Shown here piece after piece: positions 1-8,974 of a DNA stretch of 64,000 nt. Made by a program: the position numbers and the translations under genes. Origin of the DNA: Roseomonas alba (GTDB lineage: Bacteria; Pseudomonadota; Alphaproteobacteria; Acetobacterales; Acetobacteraceae); the NCBI RefSeq assembly GCF_019430885.1, contig NZ_JAHYBZ010000001.1, positions 434,001 to 498,000 on the forward strand. Reading direction: 5' to 3'. Positions within the stretch are counted from its first letter, which is position 1, and each line of letters opens with the position of its first letter. The notes beneath the pieces are model-generated. The model did not search any database and was not told the DNA's origin. It was given only the letters and a program-made list of their open reading frames with translations.

Positions 1-2018
1 AGGATGCGCATAAGCGGCTGATGCCGGGGCGCCTGGTGGGCGTGTCGGTGGATGCGGCGGGCGCGCCGGCGATGCGCCTCGCCCTGCAGACGCGCGAGCA
101 GCATATCCGCCGCGAGAAGGCGACATCCAACATCTGCACCGCGCAGGTGCTGCTGGCCGTCATGGCCGGTTTCTATGCCGTCTGGCACGGGCCGGAGGGG
201 CTGAAGCGCATCGCGACGCGGGTGAACCTGCTGGCGCGCCTCGTCGCCGGCGCGGCGCAGGCGGCCGGCTTCGCGCTGAAGCATGATGCCTTCTTCGACA
301 CCGTGGCGCTCGACGCGGGCGCCAAGGCCGATGCGCTGATGGCGACCGCGCTGAAGCGCGGCTTCAACTTCGCGCGTATCGACGCGACGACCGTCGGCAT
401 CGCGCTCGACGAGACGGTGACGCGCGAGGATCTCGACGCGCTGGTCGGTGTCCTGGCCGAGGCCGGCGGCAAGCCGGTCGCGGTGGGCGAGACGGCAGGC
501 GGCCTGCCGGCCGCGCTGGAACGCCGTTCCGCCTATCTGACCGCGTCCGTCTTCAACACGCATCATTCGGAGCACGCGATGCTCCGCTACCTGAAGATGC
601 TGGAGGACAAGGACGTCGCGCTGAACCGCAGCATGATCCCGCTGGGGTCCTGCACGATGAAGCTGAACGCGACGGCCGAGATGGTGCCCGTCACCCTGCC
701 GGGCTTCAGCGTCATCCATCCCTTCGCGCCGGTCGACCAGGCGAAGGGCTATCGCGAGCTGACCGACCGCCTGTCCGACTGGCTGTGCCGCATCACCGGC
801 TTCGCGGCGGTGTCCTTGCAGCCCAACGCGGGCAGCCAGGGCGAATATGCGGGGCTGCTGGCGATCCGCGGCTGGCACCTGTCGCGCGGCGATACGCATC
901 GCGACATCTGCCTGATCCCGGCCTCGGCGCATGGCACCAATCCCGCTTCCGCCGCGATGGCGGGGATGCGCGTGGTGGTGGTCGGCACGGATCGCGACGG
1001 GTCCGTCGACATCGCCGACCTGAAGGCCAAGGCGGAACAGCACGCGGCGAACCTCGCCGCGCTGATGATCACCTATCCGTCCACGCACGGCGTCTTCGAG
1101 GGCACGATCCGCGAGATCTGCGCCCTGATCCACGCCCATGGCGGCAAGGTCTACATGGACGGCGCCAACATGAACGCGCAGGTGGGGCTGACCTCGCCGG
1201 CGACGATCGGCGCGGATGTCTGCCACCTGAACCTGCACAAGACCTTCTGCATCCCGCATGGCGGCGGCGGGCCGGGCGTGGGGCCGATCGGCGTCACGCG
1301 GGAACTCGCCCCCTTCCTGCCCGGGCATCCGGTGGTGGATTGCGGCGGGTCGAAGGACATCGTGGTGTCCGCCGCGCCCTGGGGGTCGGCGTCGATCCTG
1401 CCGATCTCCTACGCCTATATCCGCATGATGGGGGCCGAGGCGCTGAAGCGCGCGACGCAGGTCGCGATCCTCAACGCGAACTACATCGCGAAGCGGCTCG
1501 AAGCGCATTTCCCGGTGCTCTATCGCGGCATGAACGGCATGGTCGCGCATGAATGCATCCTCGACTGCCGCGGCTTCCAGCAGGGCGGCGGCGTGCTGGT
1601 CGAGGACATCGCCAAGCGGCTGCAGGATTTCGGCTTCCATGCGCCGACCATGTCCTGGCCCGTCGCCGGCACGCTGATGGTGGAACCCACCGAGAGCGAG
1701 CCCAAGGGCGAGCTGGATCGCTTCATCGACGCGATGGTCGCCATCCGCGCCGAGATCCGTGCGGTCGAGCAGGGCCGCATGGACAAGGCCGACAATCCGC
1801 TGAAGAACGCGCCGCACACCGCGGCCGAGATCGCCGCGGAAGACTGGTCGCACGCCTATACCCGCGAACAGGCGGCCTTCCCGCTGCCCTTCGTGAAGGC
1901 GCGCAAATACTGGCCGCCGGTGAAGCGGGTGGACAACGTCTATGGCGACCGCAACCTGGTCTGCTCCTGCGCGCCGCTCGAGGCCTATGCGCAGGCGCAT
2001 CAGATCGCGGCGGAATGA
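1..2018 (+). CDS. gcvP: Glycine dehydrogenase (P protein), 3' part, cut by the window edge
   Basis: The reading frame is open from base 3, so the start codon lies upstream and about 671 C-terminal residues are visible of the usual 950 or so. The protein is the PLP-dependent, decarboxylating P subunit of the glycine cleavage system. It releases CO2 from glycine and passes the aminomethyl group to the lipoyl arm of the H protein. The PLP lysine lies in [18 protein letters not shown] near base 1240, and the family motifs [16 protein letters not shown] and [12 protein letters not shown] are intact. The P protein is undivided here, not split into GcvPA and GcvPB. The stop overlaps the next start as ATGA, so the NUDIX gene is probably translationally coupled. 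Confidence 0.97.
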   Translation, partial: DAHKRLMPGRLVGVSVDAAGAPAMRLALQTREQHIRREKATSNICTAQVLLAVMAGFYAVWHGPEGLKRIATRVNLLARLVAGAAQAAGFALKHDAFFDTVALDAGAKADALMATALKRGFNFARIDATTVGIALDETVTREDLDALVGVLAEAGGKPVAVGETAGGLPAALERRSAYLTASVFNTHHSEHAMLRYLKMLEDKDVALNRSMIPLGSCTMKLNATAEMVPVTLPGFSVIHPFAPVDQAKGYRELTDRLSDWLCRITGFAAVSLQPNAGSQGEYAGLLAIRGWHLSRGDTHRDICLIPASAHGTNPASAAMAGMRVVVVGTDRDGSVDIADLKAKAEQHAANLAALMITYPSTHGVFEGTIREICALIHAHGGKVYMDGANMNAQVGLTSPATIGADVCHLNLHKTFCIPHGGGGPGVGPIGVTRELAPFLPGHPVVDCGGSKDIVVSAAPWGSASILPISYAYIRMMGAEALKRATQVAILNANYIAKRLEAHFPVLYRGMNGMVAHECILDCRGFQQGGGVLVEDIAKRLQDFGFHAPTMSWPVAGTLMVEPTESEPKGELDRFIDAMVAIRAEIRAVEQGRMDKADNPLKNAPHTAAEIAAEDWSHAYTREQAAFPLPFVKARKYWPPVKRVDNVYGDRNLVCSCAPLEAYAQAHQIAAE

Positions 2019-2575
2019 GCCAGCTCAAGCCTTGGCAGGTCACGGCCAGCCGCATCGTGCTCGCGGATCGCTGGATCCGCGTGCGCGCCGATAGCTGCGT
2101 CGCCCCCTCGGGCGACGTGGTCGATCCCTTCTACGTGCTCGAATATGCGGATTGGGTGCATGTCGTCGCGCTGACCGATGACGATCGCCTGGTGATGAAC
2201 CGGCAGTACCGGCACGGCGCGCAGGAGGTGCATCTGGAACTGCCTGGCGGCGTGATGGATGCCGCTGACGCCGATGCGGTCGAGGCCGGGAAGCGCGAGT
2301 TCCGCGAGGAGACCGGGCATTCCGCCGCGGAGTGGCGGCACGTGGTGAGCCTGCGGCCCAACCCGGCGACGCATACCAACCGCGTGCATACGGTACTCGC
2401 GCTGGGGGCGCGGCCGGACGGGGTGCAGTCCTTCGACAATGGCGAGGAAATCGCCGTCGAGCTGATCCCGGTCCCCGAGGTGCTGCGGATCATCCGCGAA
2501 GGGGCGGTGCAGCAATCGACGCATGTCGCGTCGCTGCTGTTGGCGCTGGCGGCGGCGGGGCGGATCGCATTCTGA
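2015..2575 (+). CDS. NUDIX hydrolase, ADP-ribose pyrophosphatase-like
   Basis: A 186-residue protein starting on an ATG that overlaps the gcvP stop. A NUDIX box runs from GGVMD to REFREETGH around residues 77-105. It has one residue more than the strict G-x5-E-x7-REUxEExGU spacing, with an acidic Asp/Ala-rich loop where the first Glu is expected. The core REFREET metal-binding helix is intact. NUDIX enzymes hydrolyse nucleoside diphosphates linked to another moiety. The overall shape resembles ADP-ribose or sugar-nucleotide pyrophosphatases, but the substrate cannot be read from sequence. Coupling to gcvP may reflect shared expression only. Confidence 0.85.
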   Translation: MSQLKPWQVTASRIVLADRWIRVRADSCVAPSGDVVDPFYVLEYADWVHVVALTDDDRLVMNRQYRHGAQEVHLELPGGVMDAADADAVEAGKREFREETGHSAAEWRHVVSLRPNPATHTNRVHTVLALGARPDGVQSFDNGEEIAVELIPVPEVLRIIREGAVQQSTHVASLLLALAAAGRIAF

Positions 2576-2590
2576 TCTTGTGAGATGGCG

Positions 2591-2949
2591 ATTGGAGAGG
2601 GGCTCTGCCCCTTCCAAACCTCACCCCGCCAAGGGCTTGGAGCCCCTGGACCGCAATCCGTTGGCGTTGGGCAGGACAGGCATGCCGTACCCTCCACGCG
2701 CCGTTCGTGCGCGGAGGCGGATCTCGGCATTGTTCGCACGGCGCCCGTTTCGGCCCCTTTGCGGCAGTATCGGGAGCATCGGCAGGGCCCTTGGAAATGT
2801 CCCGCCGGGGAATGGAGCCCACACCCGCTCCCGCGCATGACGGGCGTTTGATGGAGGGAGGGTGACTATCCTGCCCAACGCCAACAGACTGCGTTCCAAG
2901 TGCTCCAAGCACTTGGCGGGGTGGTTTGGAGGGGCAAAGCCCCTCCAAT
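2591..2949. repeat. Paired inverted double-hairpin element, copy 1
   Basis: The left arm (2591-2675) and right arm (2871-2949) are near-perfect reverse complements over about 80 bases. Each arm has an outer hairpin of the GGAGGGGC...GCCCCTCC type, a spacer reading CCCCGCCAA, an inner hairpin (AAGGGCTTGGAGCCC in the left arm, AAGTGCTTGGAGCACTT read on the minus strand in the right arm) and a tail GTTGGCGTTGGGCAG. The core between them is about 195 bases and contains a 25-base block at 2704-2728 that recurs in three other copies. It fills the gap between the NUDIX and cupin genes, and no gene is needed to explain it. Confidence 0.85.
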
Positions 2950-3050
2950 CTCCTCTGCAAGCGGACAGGTGCAACCCGGACATCCGAGCCGGCGCCCGCA
3001 TCGATGCTGCACCCTTGCGTCCGGCGCGCTGCCGCGCGCAGCATCCGCGC

Positions 3051-3377
3051 ATGCCACGCCATGCCTTCCCCGCCGCAGAGGCTGCCACGGCGCCGAACGA
3101 ACCCGGCCGCCTGTCCGCGCGCATCTTCGGCCATGGGACCTTCGAGGCCCGCTGGTACGCCCCCCAGGGCACCGACCCGCAAACCCCTCACACGCGTGAC
3201 GAGGCCTATGTCGTCGTGCGCGGCACCGGCACCTTCTTCTGCGCCGGCATGCGGACGCCCTTCGGGCCGGGCGACCTGCTTTGGGTCCCGGCTCATGCCG
3301 AGCATCGTTTCGAGGATTTTTCGCCCGACTTCGCGACCTGGGTGATCTTCTATGGGCCCGAGGGCGGGGAGGGGTGA
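3051..3377 (+). CDS. Small cupin-domain protein
   Basis: A 108-residue single-domain cupin. Motif 1 is recognisable as HTRDEAYVVVRGTG and motif 2 as GPGDLLWVPAHAEHRF, giving the His/Glu/His metal site of a small beta barrel. I chose the ATG at 3051 because the in-frame extension upstream runs through the repeat element and reads as low-complexity Arg-rich sequence. The stop overlaps the next start (GTGA). The function is unknown: cupins of this size bind a metal and a small ligand or isomerise sugars. Confidence 0.8.
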   Translation: MPRHAFPAAEAATAPNEPGRLSARIFGHGTFEARWYAPQGTDPQTPHTRDEAYVVVRGTGTFFCAGMRTPFGPGDLLWVPAHAEHRFEDFSPDFATWVIFYGPEGGEG

Positions 3378-4282
3378 TCCGCCGCGTCGCCGCGCTGGTT
3401 CTGGTCTCGGTGGCGCTGCTCGCCCGCGGCGCTGTGGCGCAGACGGTGTTCGAGGTCTCCGGGACGCCGCCTCTCGAAGCCGCGCTGTGGCTGCCGGACG
3501 GTGCCACCCGCGCGCCGCTGGTCCTGCTGCTGCATGGCGCCGGAGGTCGCTGGTCGGAACTCGCGCCGCTCGGTGCCGCGCTGGCTGGGGCAGGCATCGC
3601 GGCGGCGGGCTTCACGCAGGTTGCCGATCGCAGCGCGCCGAACGCTTTCGCGCGCATGGCGGCGCGTGCGCGCACGGCGTCGCGGGTGCTGGACGCCGTC
3701 CTGGTGCGCGCGGGCGATCGCGTCGATCCGGGGCGGCTGGGCGTGTTCGGCTATTCCGCCGGGGCGACGGCGGCCATGCTGCTGATCGGCGGCCGCGCGG
3801 ATCCGGCGCGCTGGCGGGCACTGTGCGAGGTCGCGCCGCAGGAACGGCTCTGCCTTTCGCCGTTCGGGCAGAGCGCCTTGGCGGCAGCGGATGCGCCGGC
3901 CTTCACGGCCCCCGATTCGCGCTTCCGTGCCGCGATGCTGGCCGCGCCGGCGCTTGGCTTCCTCTTCGCCGGGGACGGGATGCGCGGCGTGCCGCCGGGG
4001 ACCGCGGTGCGGCTGTGGCGGGCCGAGGCCGACTCGCTGCTCGCCGAGCCTAATCACGCCGAGGCCATCGCCCCGCTGCTGCCGGGCCATCCCGTGCCGA
4101 GCGTGGTGCCCGGTGCCGACCACTGGGTCTTCACGCCGCCCTGCGGGCCCGAGCGCCGCGCGGCCGAGCCATGGCTCTGCGCCGACCCCCCGGGTTTCGA
4201 CCGCGCCGCCTTCCATCGGGCCTTCCGGGCGGATGCGATTGCCTTCTTCCGTGCCGCACTCGCGCCGCCTGCGGAACGGTAG
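3374..4282 (+). CDS. Secreted alpha/beta hydrolase, dienelactone-hydrolase-like
   Basis: A 302-residue protein starting at a GTG that overlaps the cupin stop. The first 23 or so residues form a signal peptide ending AVAQ. The domain begins with LVLLLHGAGG (oxyanion strand) and has the nucleophile elbow GYSAG near residue 137. A late His in GADHWVF is the likely general base. This fits a periplasmic serine esterase of the dienelactone hydrolase/acetylhydrolase type. Three Cys-containing loops in the C-terminal half (LCEVAP, ERLCLSP, PPCGPE) may form disulfides in the periplasm. Its substrate is not evident. Confidence 0.8.
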   Translation: MIRRVAALVLVSVALLARGAVAQTVFEVSGTPPLEAALWLPDGATRAPLVLLLHGAGGRWSELAPLGAALAGAGIAAAGFTQVADRSAPNAFARMAARARTASRVLDAVLVRAGDRVDPGRLGVFGYSAGATAAMLLIGGRADPARWRALCEVAPQERLCLSPFGQSALAAADAPAFTAPDSRFRAAMLAAPALGFLFAGDGMRGVPPGTAVRLWRAEADSLLAEPNHAEAIAPLLPGHPVPSVVPGADHWVFTPPCGPERRAAEPWLCADPPGFDRAAFHRAFRADAIAFFRAALAPPAER

Positions 4283-4363
4283 AGCATCACGTTGCATGCG
4301 GTGGCGGTGCCGCCCATTCTGAGGCCCTGCCGGAGCGTTTCCGGCATTGGAGGAAAGCCAAGA

Positions 4364-5446
4364 ATGGATCGTCGCCGCTTCATCGCGAGCGGGGCGGCGG
4401 GCGCAGCTGTCGCGACCGTCGCCGCACCGCATGTCGCCAATGCCCAGCCCCGCATCCGCTGGCGCTGCCCGGGCAGCTTCCCGAAATCGCTCGATACGCT
4501 CTACGGCACGCAGGAACACATCTGCCGCCGGGTGAACGAGATCACCGAGGGGGCGTTCCAGATCCAGCCTTTCGCACCCGGCGAACTGGTCCCGGCGCTG
4601 CAGGTGCTCGATGCCGCAGGGCAGGGGTCGGTCGAGATCGGCTGGTCGGCCCCCTACTACTACACCGGCAAGGACCCATCGCTCGCCTTCGGGTCCTGCG
4701 TGCCCTTCGGGCTGAACGCCCGGCAGCAATATTCCTGGTGGCATGACGGCGGCGGCAAGGACCTCATGGCGCCGGTCTTCGCGGACCAGGGCGTGGTCTG
4801 CCTGCTCGGCGGCAATACCGGTGCGCAGATGGGCGGCTGGTTCCGCAAGGAGATCAAGAGCGTCGAGGACCTGCGCGGCCTGAAGTTCCGCATCGCGGGC
4901 TATGCGGGCGAGGTGCTGAACAAGCTCGGCGCCGTGTCGCAGCAGCTTGGCGGGGCGGACATCTACCCCGCGCTGGAGCGCGGCGTGATCGACGGCGCCG
5001 AATGGGTCGGGCCCTATGACGACGAGAAGCTCGGCTTCCAGCGCGTCGCCCAATACTACTACTACCCCGGCTGGTGGGAGCCCGGCCCGTCCATCACCAT
5101 GCTGGTGAACAAGGCCGCCTGGGAGGGCCTGCCGCCGACCTACAAGGCGGCGCTCGAGACGGCCTGCGGCGATGGCTATGTCTACATGACGGGGCGCTAC
5201 GACGCGCTGAATCCGCCGGCGCTGCGGCGGCTGATCGCGTCCGGCACGCAGCTCAAGGCCTTTCCGCGCGACGTCATCGCGGCCTGCTTCCGCACGACGC
5301 AGGAGCTCTACGCCGAACTCGGCAACCGCAATGCGCGGTTCAAGGAGATCCACGCGCAGTGGGACCGCTACCGCGTGGAACAGCAGACCTGGTTCCGGGT
5401 GGTCGAGGACAGCTTCGCGAACTCGCTGGCAGTCGTGCAGCGGTAG
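4364..5446 (+). CDS. TRAP transporter substrate-binding protein, DctP family
   Basis: A 360-residue periplasmic binding protein with a Tat-type leader (DRRRFIASGAAGAA, cleavage near ANAQ). The ATG is preceded by GGAGGA at 4349-4354. The conserved LRGLKFRI segment contains the arginine that binds the substrate carboxylate in DctP proteins. Aromatic clusters (YYY, WWHDGG) and the WVGPYDDEKLGF segment resemble the TakP-type subfamily that binds alpha-keto acids (inference). No DctQ or DctM membrane subunit is in the window, so this is an orphan receptor and must work with a permease encoded elsewhere. Confidence 0.9.
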   Translation: MDRRRFIASGAAGAAVATVAAPHVANAQPRIRWRCPGSFPKSLDTLYGTQEHICRRVNEITEGAFQIQPFAPGELVPALQVLDAAGQGSVEIGWSAPYYYTGKDPSLAFGSCVPFGLNARQQYSWWHDGGGKDLMAPVFADQGVVCLLGGNTGAQMGGWFRKEIKSVEDLRGLKFRIAGYAGEVLNKLGAVSQQLGGADIYPALERGVIDGAEWVGPYDDEKLGFQRVAQYYYYPGWWEPGPSITMLVNKAAWEGLPPTYKAALETACGDGYVYMTGRYDALNPPALRRLIASGTQLKAFPRDVIAACFRTTQELYAELGNRNARFKEIHAQWDRYRVEQQTWFRVVEDSFANSLAVVQR

Positions 5447-5475
5447 GGGAGGAAAGGCCCGGCCGGAGAAAGGAA

Positions 5476-5752
5476 CCGGAGGGGCTCTGCCCCTCCGGAC
5501 CACCCCGCCAAATGCTGAGAGCATTTGGAATGCCGGATAGCTGGCGCCGCGCAGCAACGCCATGCGATGCCCTCACAGCGCATTTGGTGCGCCGATGCGG
5601 GTCTCGGCACTGATCCTGGCGGTCGCGCCCGGCGCCGGGGTGAGGTCTAGAAAGGTCTTTCGGCCGATGCGGGCTCCCATTCGCGTTGCGAGGCAACGTG
5701 AAGGGGTACCCGTGCCCAGGTGAGGTCCGGAGAGGGGCAAGCCCCTCTCCGG
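5476..5752. repeat. Paired inverted double-hairpin element, copy 2
   Basis: The left arm (5476-5547) has the outer hairpin CCGGAGGGGC...GCCCCTCCGG, the spacer CACCCCGCCAA, an inner hairpin on AAATGCT and a tail ending CTGGCGCC. The right arm (about 5680-5752) ends with CCGGAGAGGGGC...GCCCCTCTCCGG. Its inner hairpin is divergent and reads CGTTGCGAGGCAACG. The core carries the shared 25-base block at 5584-5608. The element lies between two convergent genes, 6 bases from the stop of the ABC binding protein, and could terminate both transcripts. Confidence 0.75.
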
Positions 5753-5758
5753 CGCGCC

Positions 5759-7333
5759 TTACTGGCCGTGCCGCACATGCCGGAGCTGGAAGTAGTTGTC
5801 CGCCGTCTGCACGACGGTCCAGCCATTGCGCACCGCCCAGACGATCTGCTGCTGGTGGAGCGGGATGAAGGCGACGTCGTCGCGCAGCACCTGGCTGGCT
5901 TCCGAGATCAGCCGCTGACGCTGCGCTGGGTCGGTTTCCACCGCGATGCGGTCCACCAGCGTGTCGAAGGCCGGGTTGGAATAGCCCGCGCTGTTGAACA
6001 CGCCGCGCGAGCCGGTACGCGTCGCCGCGAGGTTGTAGAAGGCGTTGTGCGCATCACCGGTCGAGGGCGTCCAACCCAGCATGTAGAAGGAGGTGTTGAA
6101 GCGCGGCCCGTTGATCTCGGAGAAGTAGCGCGCGCGGGTCTGCGCGTTGAGCGTCACGCGGATGCCGACCCGCGCCAGCATGGCCGTGATGGCGGTGCAG
6201 ACGGCCTCGTCATTGACGTAGCGGTCGTTCGGGCAGTCGAGGGTGACGCCGAAGCCGTTCGGGTAGCCGGCTTCCGTCAGGAGGCGGCGGCCCTCGGCGA
6301 CGTTCACCGCGGGGCGGACGTCGTCGGCCTCAAGGAAGCCGTTCACGCCCGGCCCGTAGAGCAGGTTGGTCGGCCGCGACTGGCCGCGCATCACGGTGCG
6401 CTGGATGGCGTTCACGTCGATGGCCAGCAGCATGGCCCGGCGCACGCGCACGTCCTGGAACGGGTTCTTCCCCTGAACGTCGGACTTCAGAAGCTGCGGC
6501 CGCATCTGGTCCATGCCGAGGTAGATGGTGCGCAGCTCAGGTCCCTGGAGGATGGACACGCCCGGCGAGCGGCGGATGCGTTCCACGTCCTGCGGCGGCA
6601 CGGTGTAGACGAAGTCCATCTCGCCCGAGAGCAGGGCCGCGACGCGCGTCGCGTCGTTGGAGATGACGTTGAACTCCGCGCGGGTGAGGTTATGGCGCGG
6701 GGTGTCCCACCAGGTCGGGTTCGGCACCAGCACGGTGCGGCGGTCGGGCTCGCGCGACTGCAGCAGGAAGGGGCCCGTGCCCATCGCGTTGCGGGTGGCG
6801 AAGTTCTCACCCGTGGTGGTCAGGTCGACGGGGCGTTCCGCGTTGTGCTGCGCAGCCCAGGCGCGGGACATCATGCCCCAGTTGGTGATTTCCTGCAGCA
6901 GGATCGGGTTCGGGACGGTGGTCTCGAATTCGACCGTATGGTCGTCGATCTTGCGGATCTCCTTCACCGAGGCGAGCACGCCCTGGATGTTCGACCCCGG
7001 CCCGCGTGCGCGTTCCGCGCTGAAGATCACGTCGTCGGCGGTGAATGGCGTGCCATCCGAAAAGCGGACGCCCTGGCGCAGATGGAAGCGCCAGACGGTG
7101 GGGGAGGGGTTCTCCCAGCGCTCGGCCAGCGCGGGTTCGACGCGCATCTGCGCGTCGCGGCGGACCAGCGGCTCGTAGATATTGGCGTTGAAGGACAGCA
7201 GGAAGGTCTCCTGCCGCGTGTAGGGATCCATCGAGTTGACGTCGCCGTCATTGGCCCAACGGAAATTGTTTGCCTGCGCCGTCATGGCGCTGCCGGCCAG
7301 CAGCGCGGCGGCAAGGGTGAAGCGTAAGGACAT
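5759..7333 (-). CDS. ABC transporter substrate-binding protein, family 5 (peptide/nickel type)
   Basis: A 524-residue periplasmic protein. The signal peptide MSLRFTLAAALLAGSAMTAQA supports the start at 7333 rather than the longer frame. Family-5 hallmarks are present: WANDGDVNSMDPY, NIYEPLVRRD, W-x-F-L-R-GVRFSDGTPFTADDV, and a C-terminal DDVAFIPLHQQQIVW segment. Such receptors deliver peptides, opines, glycosides or metals to Dpp/Opp-type permeases. No permease or ATPase gene is adjacent, so it is another orphan receptor. The gene is convergent with the TRAP receptor. Confidence 0.92.
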   Translation of the reverse strand: MSLRFTLAAALLAGSAMTAQANNFRWANDGDVNSMDPYTRQETFLLSFNANIYEPLVRRDAQMRVEPALAERWENPSPTVWRFHLRQGVRFSDGTPFTADDVIFSAERARGPGSNIQGVLASVKEIRKIDDHTVEFETTVPNPILLQEITNWGMMSRAWAAQHNAERPVDLTTTGENFATRNAMGTGPFLLQSREPDRRTVLVPNPTWWDTPRHNLTRAEFNVISNDATRVAALLSGEMDFVYTVPPQDVERIRRSPGVSILQGPELRTIYLGMDQMRPQLLKSDVQGKNPFQDVRVRRAMLLAIDVNAIQRTVMRGQSRPTNLLYGPGVNGFLEADDVRPAVNVAEGRRLLTEAGYPNGFGVTLDCPNDRYVNDEAVCTAITAMLARVGIRVTLNAQTRARYFSEINGPRFNTSFYMLGWTPSTGDAHNAFYNLAATRTGSRGVFNSAGYSNPAFDTLVDRIAVETDPAQRQRLISEASQVLRDDVAFIPLHQQQIVWAVRNGWTVVQTADNYFQLRHVRHGQ

Positions 7334-7419
7334 GGCAATGCATCCCGAGCGTGTCAGTGGCAGCATGCTTGCGCCATCACGCGCCCGAGGGGAAGGCGGC
7401 GTGCTTGCCGAAAAAGCAT

Positions 7420-7454
7420 AAAAAAAGGGCGCCGGCCGCGAAGGCCGACGCCCC
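7420..7454 (-). terminator. Rho-independent terminator of the F0 ATP synthase operon
   Basis: On the minus strand an 11-base GC-rich stem (GGGCGTCGGCC paired with GGCCGGCGCCC, loop TTCGC) is followed directly by seven T residues. It lies 23 bases past the atpF stop. Confidence 0.85.
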
Positions 7455-7476
7455 GGTATCGGGCGATGGCGACCGA

Positions 7477-7983
7477 TCAGGCCGCGCGCAACGCCTTGGG
7501 CAGGTCGTTCAGGCTCTGGTCCACCAGGGCGGCGTCGGCGGCGGCGTCCAGCGTCTCCGACAGCACCGAACGGGCGGCCGCGCCGGCGATCTCGGCGGCG
7601 GCGTTGCGGACGTCCGCGACGGCGCTGGCCTCGGCGGCGGCGATGCGGTCGAGCGCCATGCGCTCGCGGCGCTTCGCGGCGGCCTCGGCCTCGGCGGCCG
7701 CGGCGGCGGCGACGCGGTCCGCCTCGGCGGCGGCGCGGGCCAGCAGGTCCTCCGCCTCCTTCGCGGCGGCGGCGCGCTCGGCCTCGGCATCCTTCAGCAT
7801 CTGTTCGGCCTCGGCGCGCAAGCGCGACGCCTCATCGAGCTGACGCTTGATCCCGGCGGCCTTGGCGTCGAGCGCCCCGCCGATCGCGCCCCACAGCTTC
7901 CTGCCGAGCAGCAGGAAGAACAGGACGAAGGAAACCGCGACCCAGAACTTCGGGTCGAGCCAGAAGTGTTCGTAGTGGTGCAT
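7477..7983 (-). CDS. atpF: F0F1 ATP synthase subunit b
   Basis: A 168-residue stator subunit. One N-terminal membrane segment (FWVAVSFVLFFLLL, about residues 11-25) is followed by an Ala/Glu/Arg-rich coiled coil to the end. Two b-type subunits form the peripheral stalk that holds F1 against rotation. The start is the ATG at 7983, which shares a base with the TGA of the upstream b' gene; a GTG three bases earlier is the alternative. It is the last gene of the operon and is followed by a strong terminator. Confidence 0.93.
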   Translation of the reverse strand: MHHYEHFWLDPKFWVAVSFVLFFLLLGRKLWGAIGGALDAKAAGIKRQLDEASRLRAEAEQMLKDAEAERAAAAKEAEDLLARAAAEADRVAAAAAAEAEAAAKRRERMALDRIAAAEASAVADVRNAAAEIAGAAARSVLSETLDAAADAALVDQSLNDLPKALRAA

Positions 7984-8585
7984 CACGCCCTCCCGCGCGC
8001 GGCGAGTTCGCGCGACACGGCGGCATCGACCGCCGCGGCATCGGCCCGGCCGACCAGCTTGGTCAGCAGCGCCGCAGTGGTATCGGTCGCGACCCCGCGC
8101 AGCGCGCCCATGGCAGCGGTGCGGGAGGCCTCGATGCTGGCTTCGGCCTCGGCGATCTGGGCGTTCAGGCGCGTAGCCAGCGCCGCGGCCTTGGCATCGC
8201 TCTCGGCCTGGGCGGCCTGCATGGCGGTGGCGACCTGGGTGCGGGCCGCGGCGCGCGCCTGCTCGGTCGCCGCGCGATGCGCGGCCATGGCGGCGTCGGC
8301 CTCGGTCTTGGCGGCCTGCGCTGCCTCGAGGTCTGCCGCAATCCGGCTGTGGCGGCCCTCGATCACCGCGCCCACCTTGGGCAGGGCGACATGGGCCATG
8401 ATGTAGACCAGCGCACCGAAGATGATCAGCTGCCAGACCACCTGGCCGATCAGCAGTGGGCCCTGTTCGGGGTGGCCGAAGGCGAGCTGCGGCATGCCAT
8501 CGACAGGCACGACGCCCGTCTCGGCCGCGAACGCCATCGCCGGCAGGGTGGCGGCCAGGACCGCCAGCATCGTCACTCGGCGCAT
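7983..8585 (-). CDS. atpF': F0F1 ATP synthase subunit b'
   Basis: A 200-residue second stator subunit, as usual in alphaproteobacteria and photosynthetic bacteria. I chose the ATG at 8585 because GGAGAGG lies six bases upstream; two other in-frame ATGs lie at 8591 and 8600. The N-terminus looks like a cleavable leader (MLAVLAATLPAMAFAAE). It is followed by a membrane segment (VVWQLIIFGALVYIMAHVAL) and a long Ala-rich coiled coil. It would pair with AtpF as a b/b' heterodimer. Its stop overlaps the atpF start. Confidence 0.92.
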   Translation of the reverse strand: MRRVTMLAVLAATLPAMAFAAETGVVPVDGMPQLAFGHPEQGPLLIGQVVWQLIIFGALVYIMAHVALPKVGAVIEGRHSRIAADLEAAQAAKTEADAAMAAHRAATEQARAAARTQVATAMQAAQAESDAKAAALATRLNAQIAEAEASIEASRTAAMGALRGVATDTTAALLTKLVGRADAAAVDAAVSRELAARGRA

Positions 8586-8674
8586 CGCCATCCTCTCCAT
8601 CACCTCAACATCCCGGGGCGAACCCGGGCGGACGCCGTGCCCCGCGGCCCGTTGCCGGGCGCGGGGCAGCGGAA

Positions 8675-8899
8675 TCAGGCGAACAGGATGAGGAAGGCGA
8701 TCAGCAGCGCGAAGAGCGCGACGGCTTCCGTGAGGGCGAAGCCCAGAATGCCGATCGGGAAGACCGCGTCGCGGGCACCCGGGTTGCGCGCCACGCTGGT
8801 GATCAGCGAGGAGAAGATGTTGCCGATGCCGAGACCCACGCCGAACAGCGCGATCACGGCGATACCGGCCCCAAGGGCCTTCGCAGCGGCGACTTCCAT
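8675..8899 (-). CDS. atpE: F0F1 ATP synthase subunit c
   Basis: A 74-residue hairpin of two membrane helices forming the rotor ring. The polar loop ARNPGARD lies between them, and the proton-binding carboxylate is the Glu in [14 protein letters not shown] of the second helix. The first helix has the Gly-rich packing motif GVGLGIGN. The start has a good ribosome site, GGAAGGA, eight bases upstream. No Na+-type ligand set (Gln/Glu/Ser/Thr) is apparent, so H+ coupling is expected. Confidence 0.97.
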   Translation of the reverse strand: MEVAAAKALGAGIAVIALFGVGLGIGNIFSSLITSVARNPGARDAVFPIGILGFALTEAVALFALLIAFLILFA

Positions 8900-8974
8900 G
8901 TTACTCGTCCTTCCGTCAATCCATGGAGGTTCTGTACGTACGCGTGTGCACCGGCACCCCGGTCACATGGCGGG

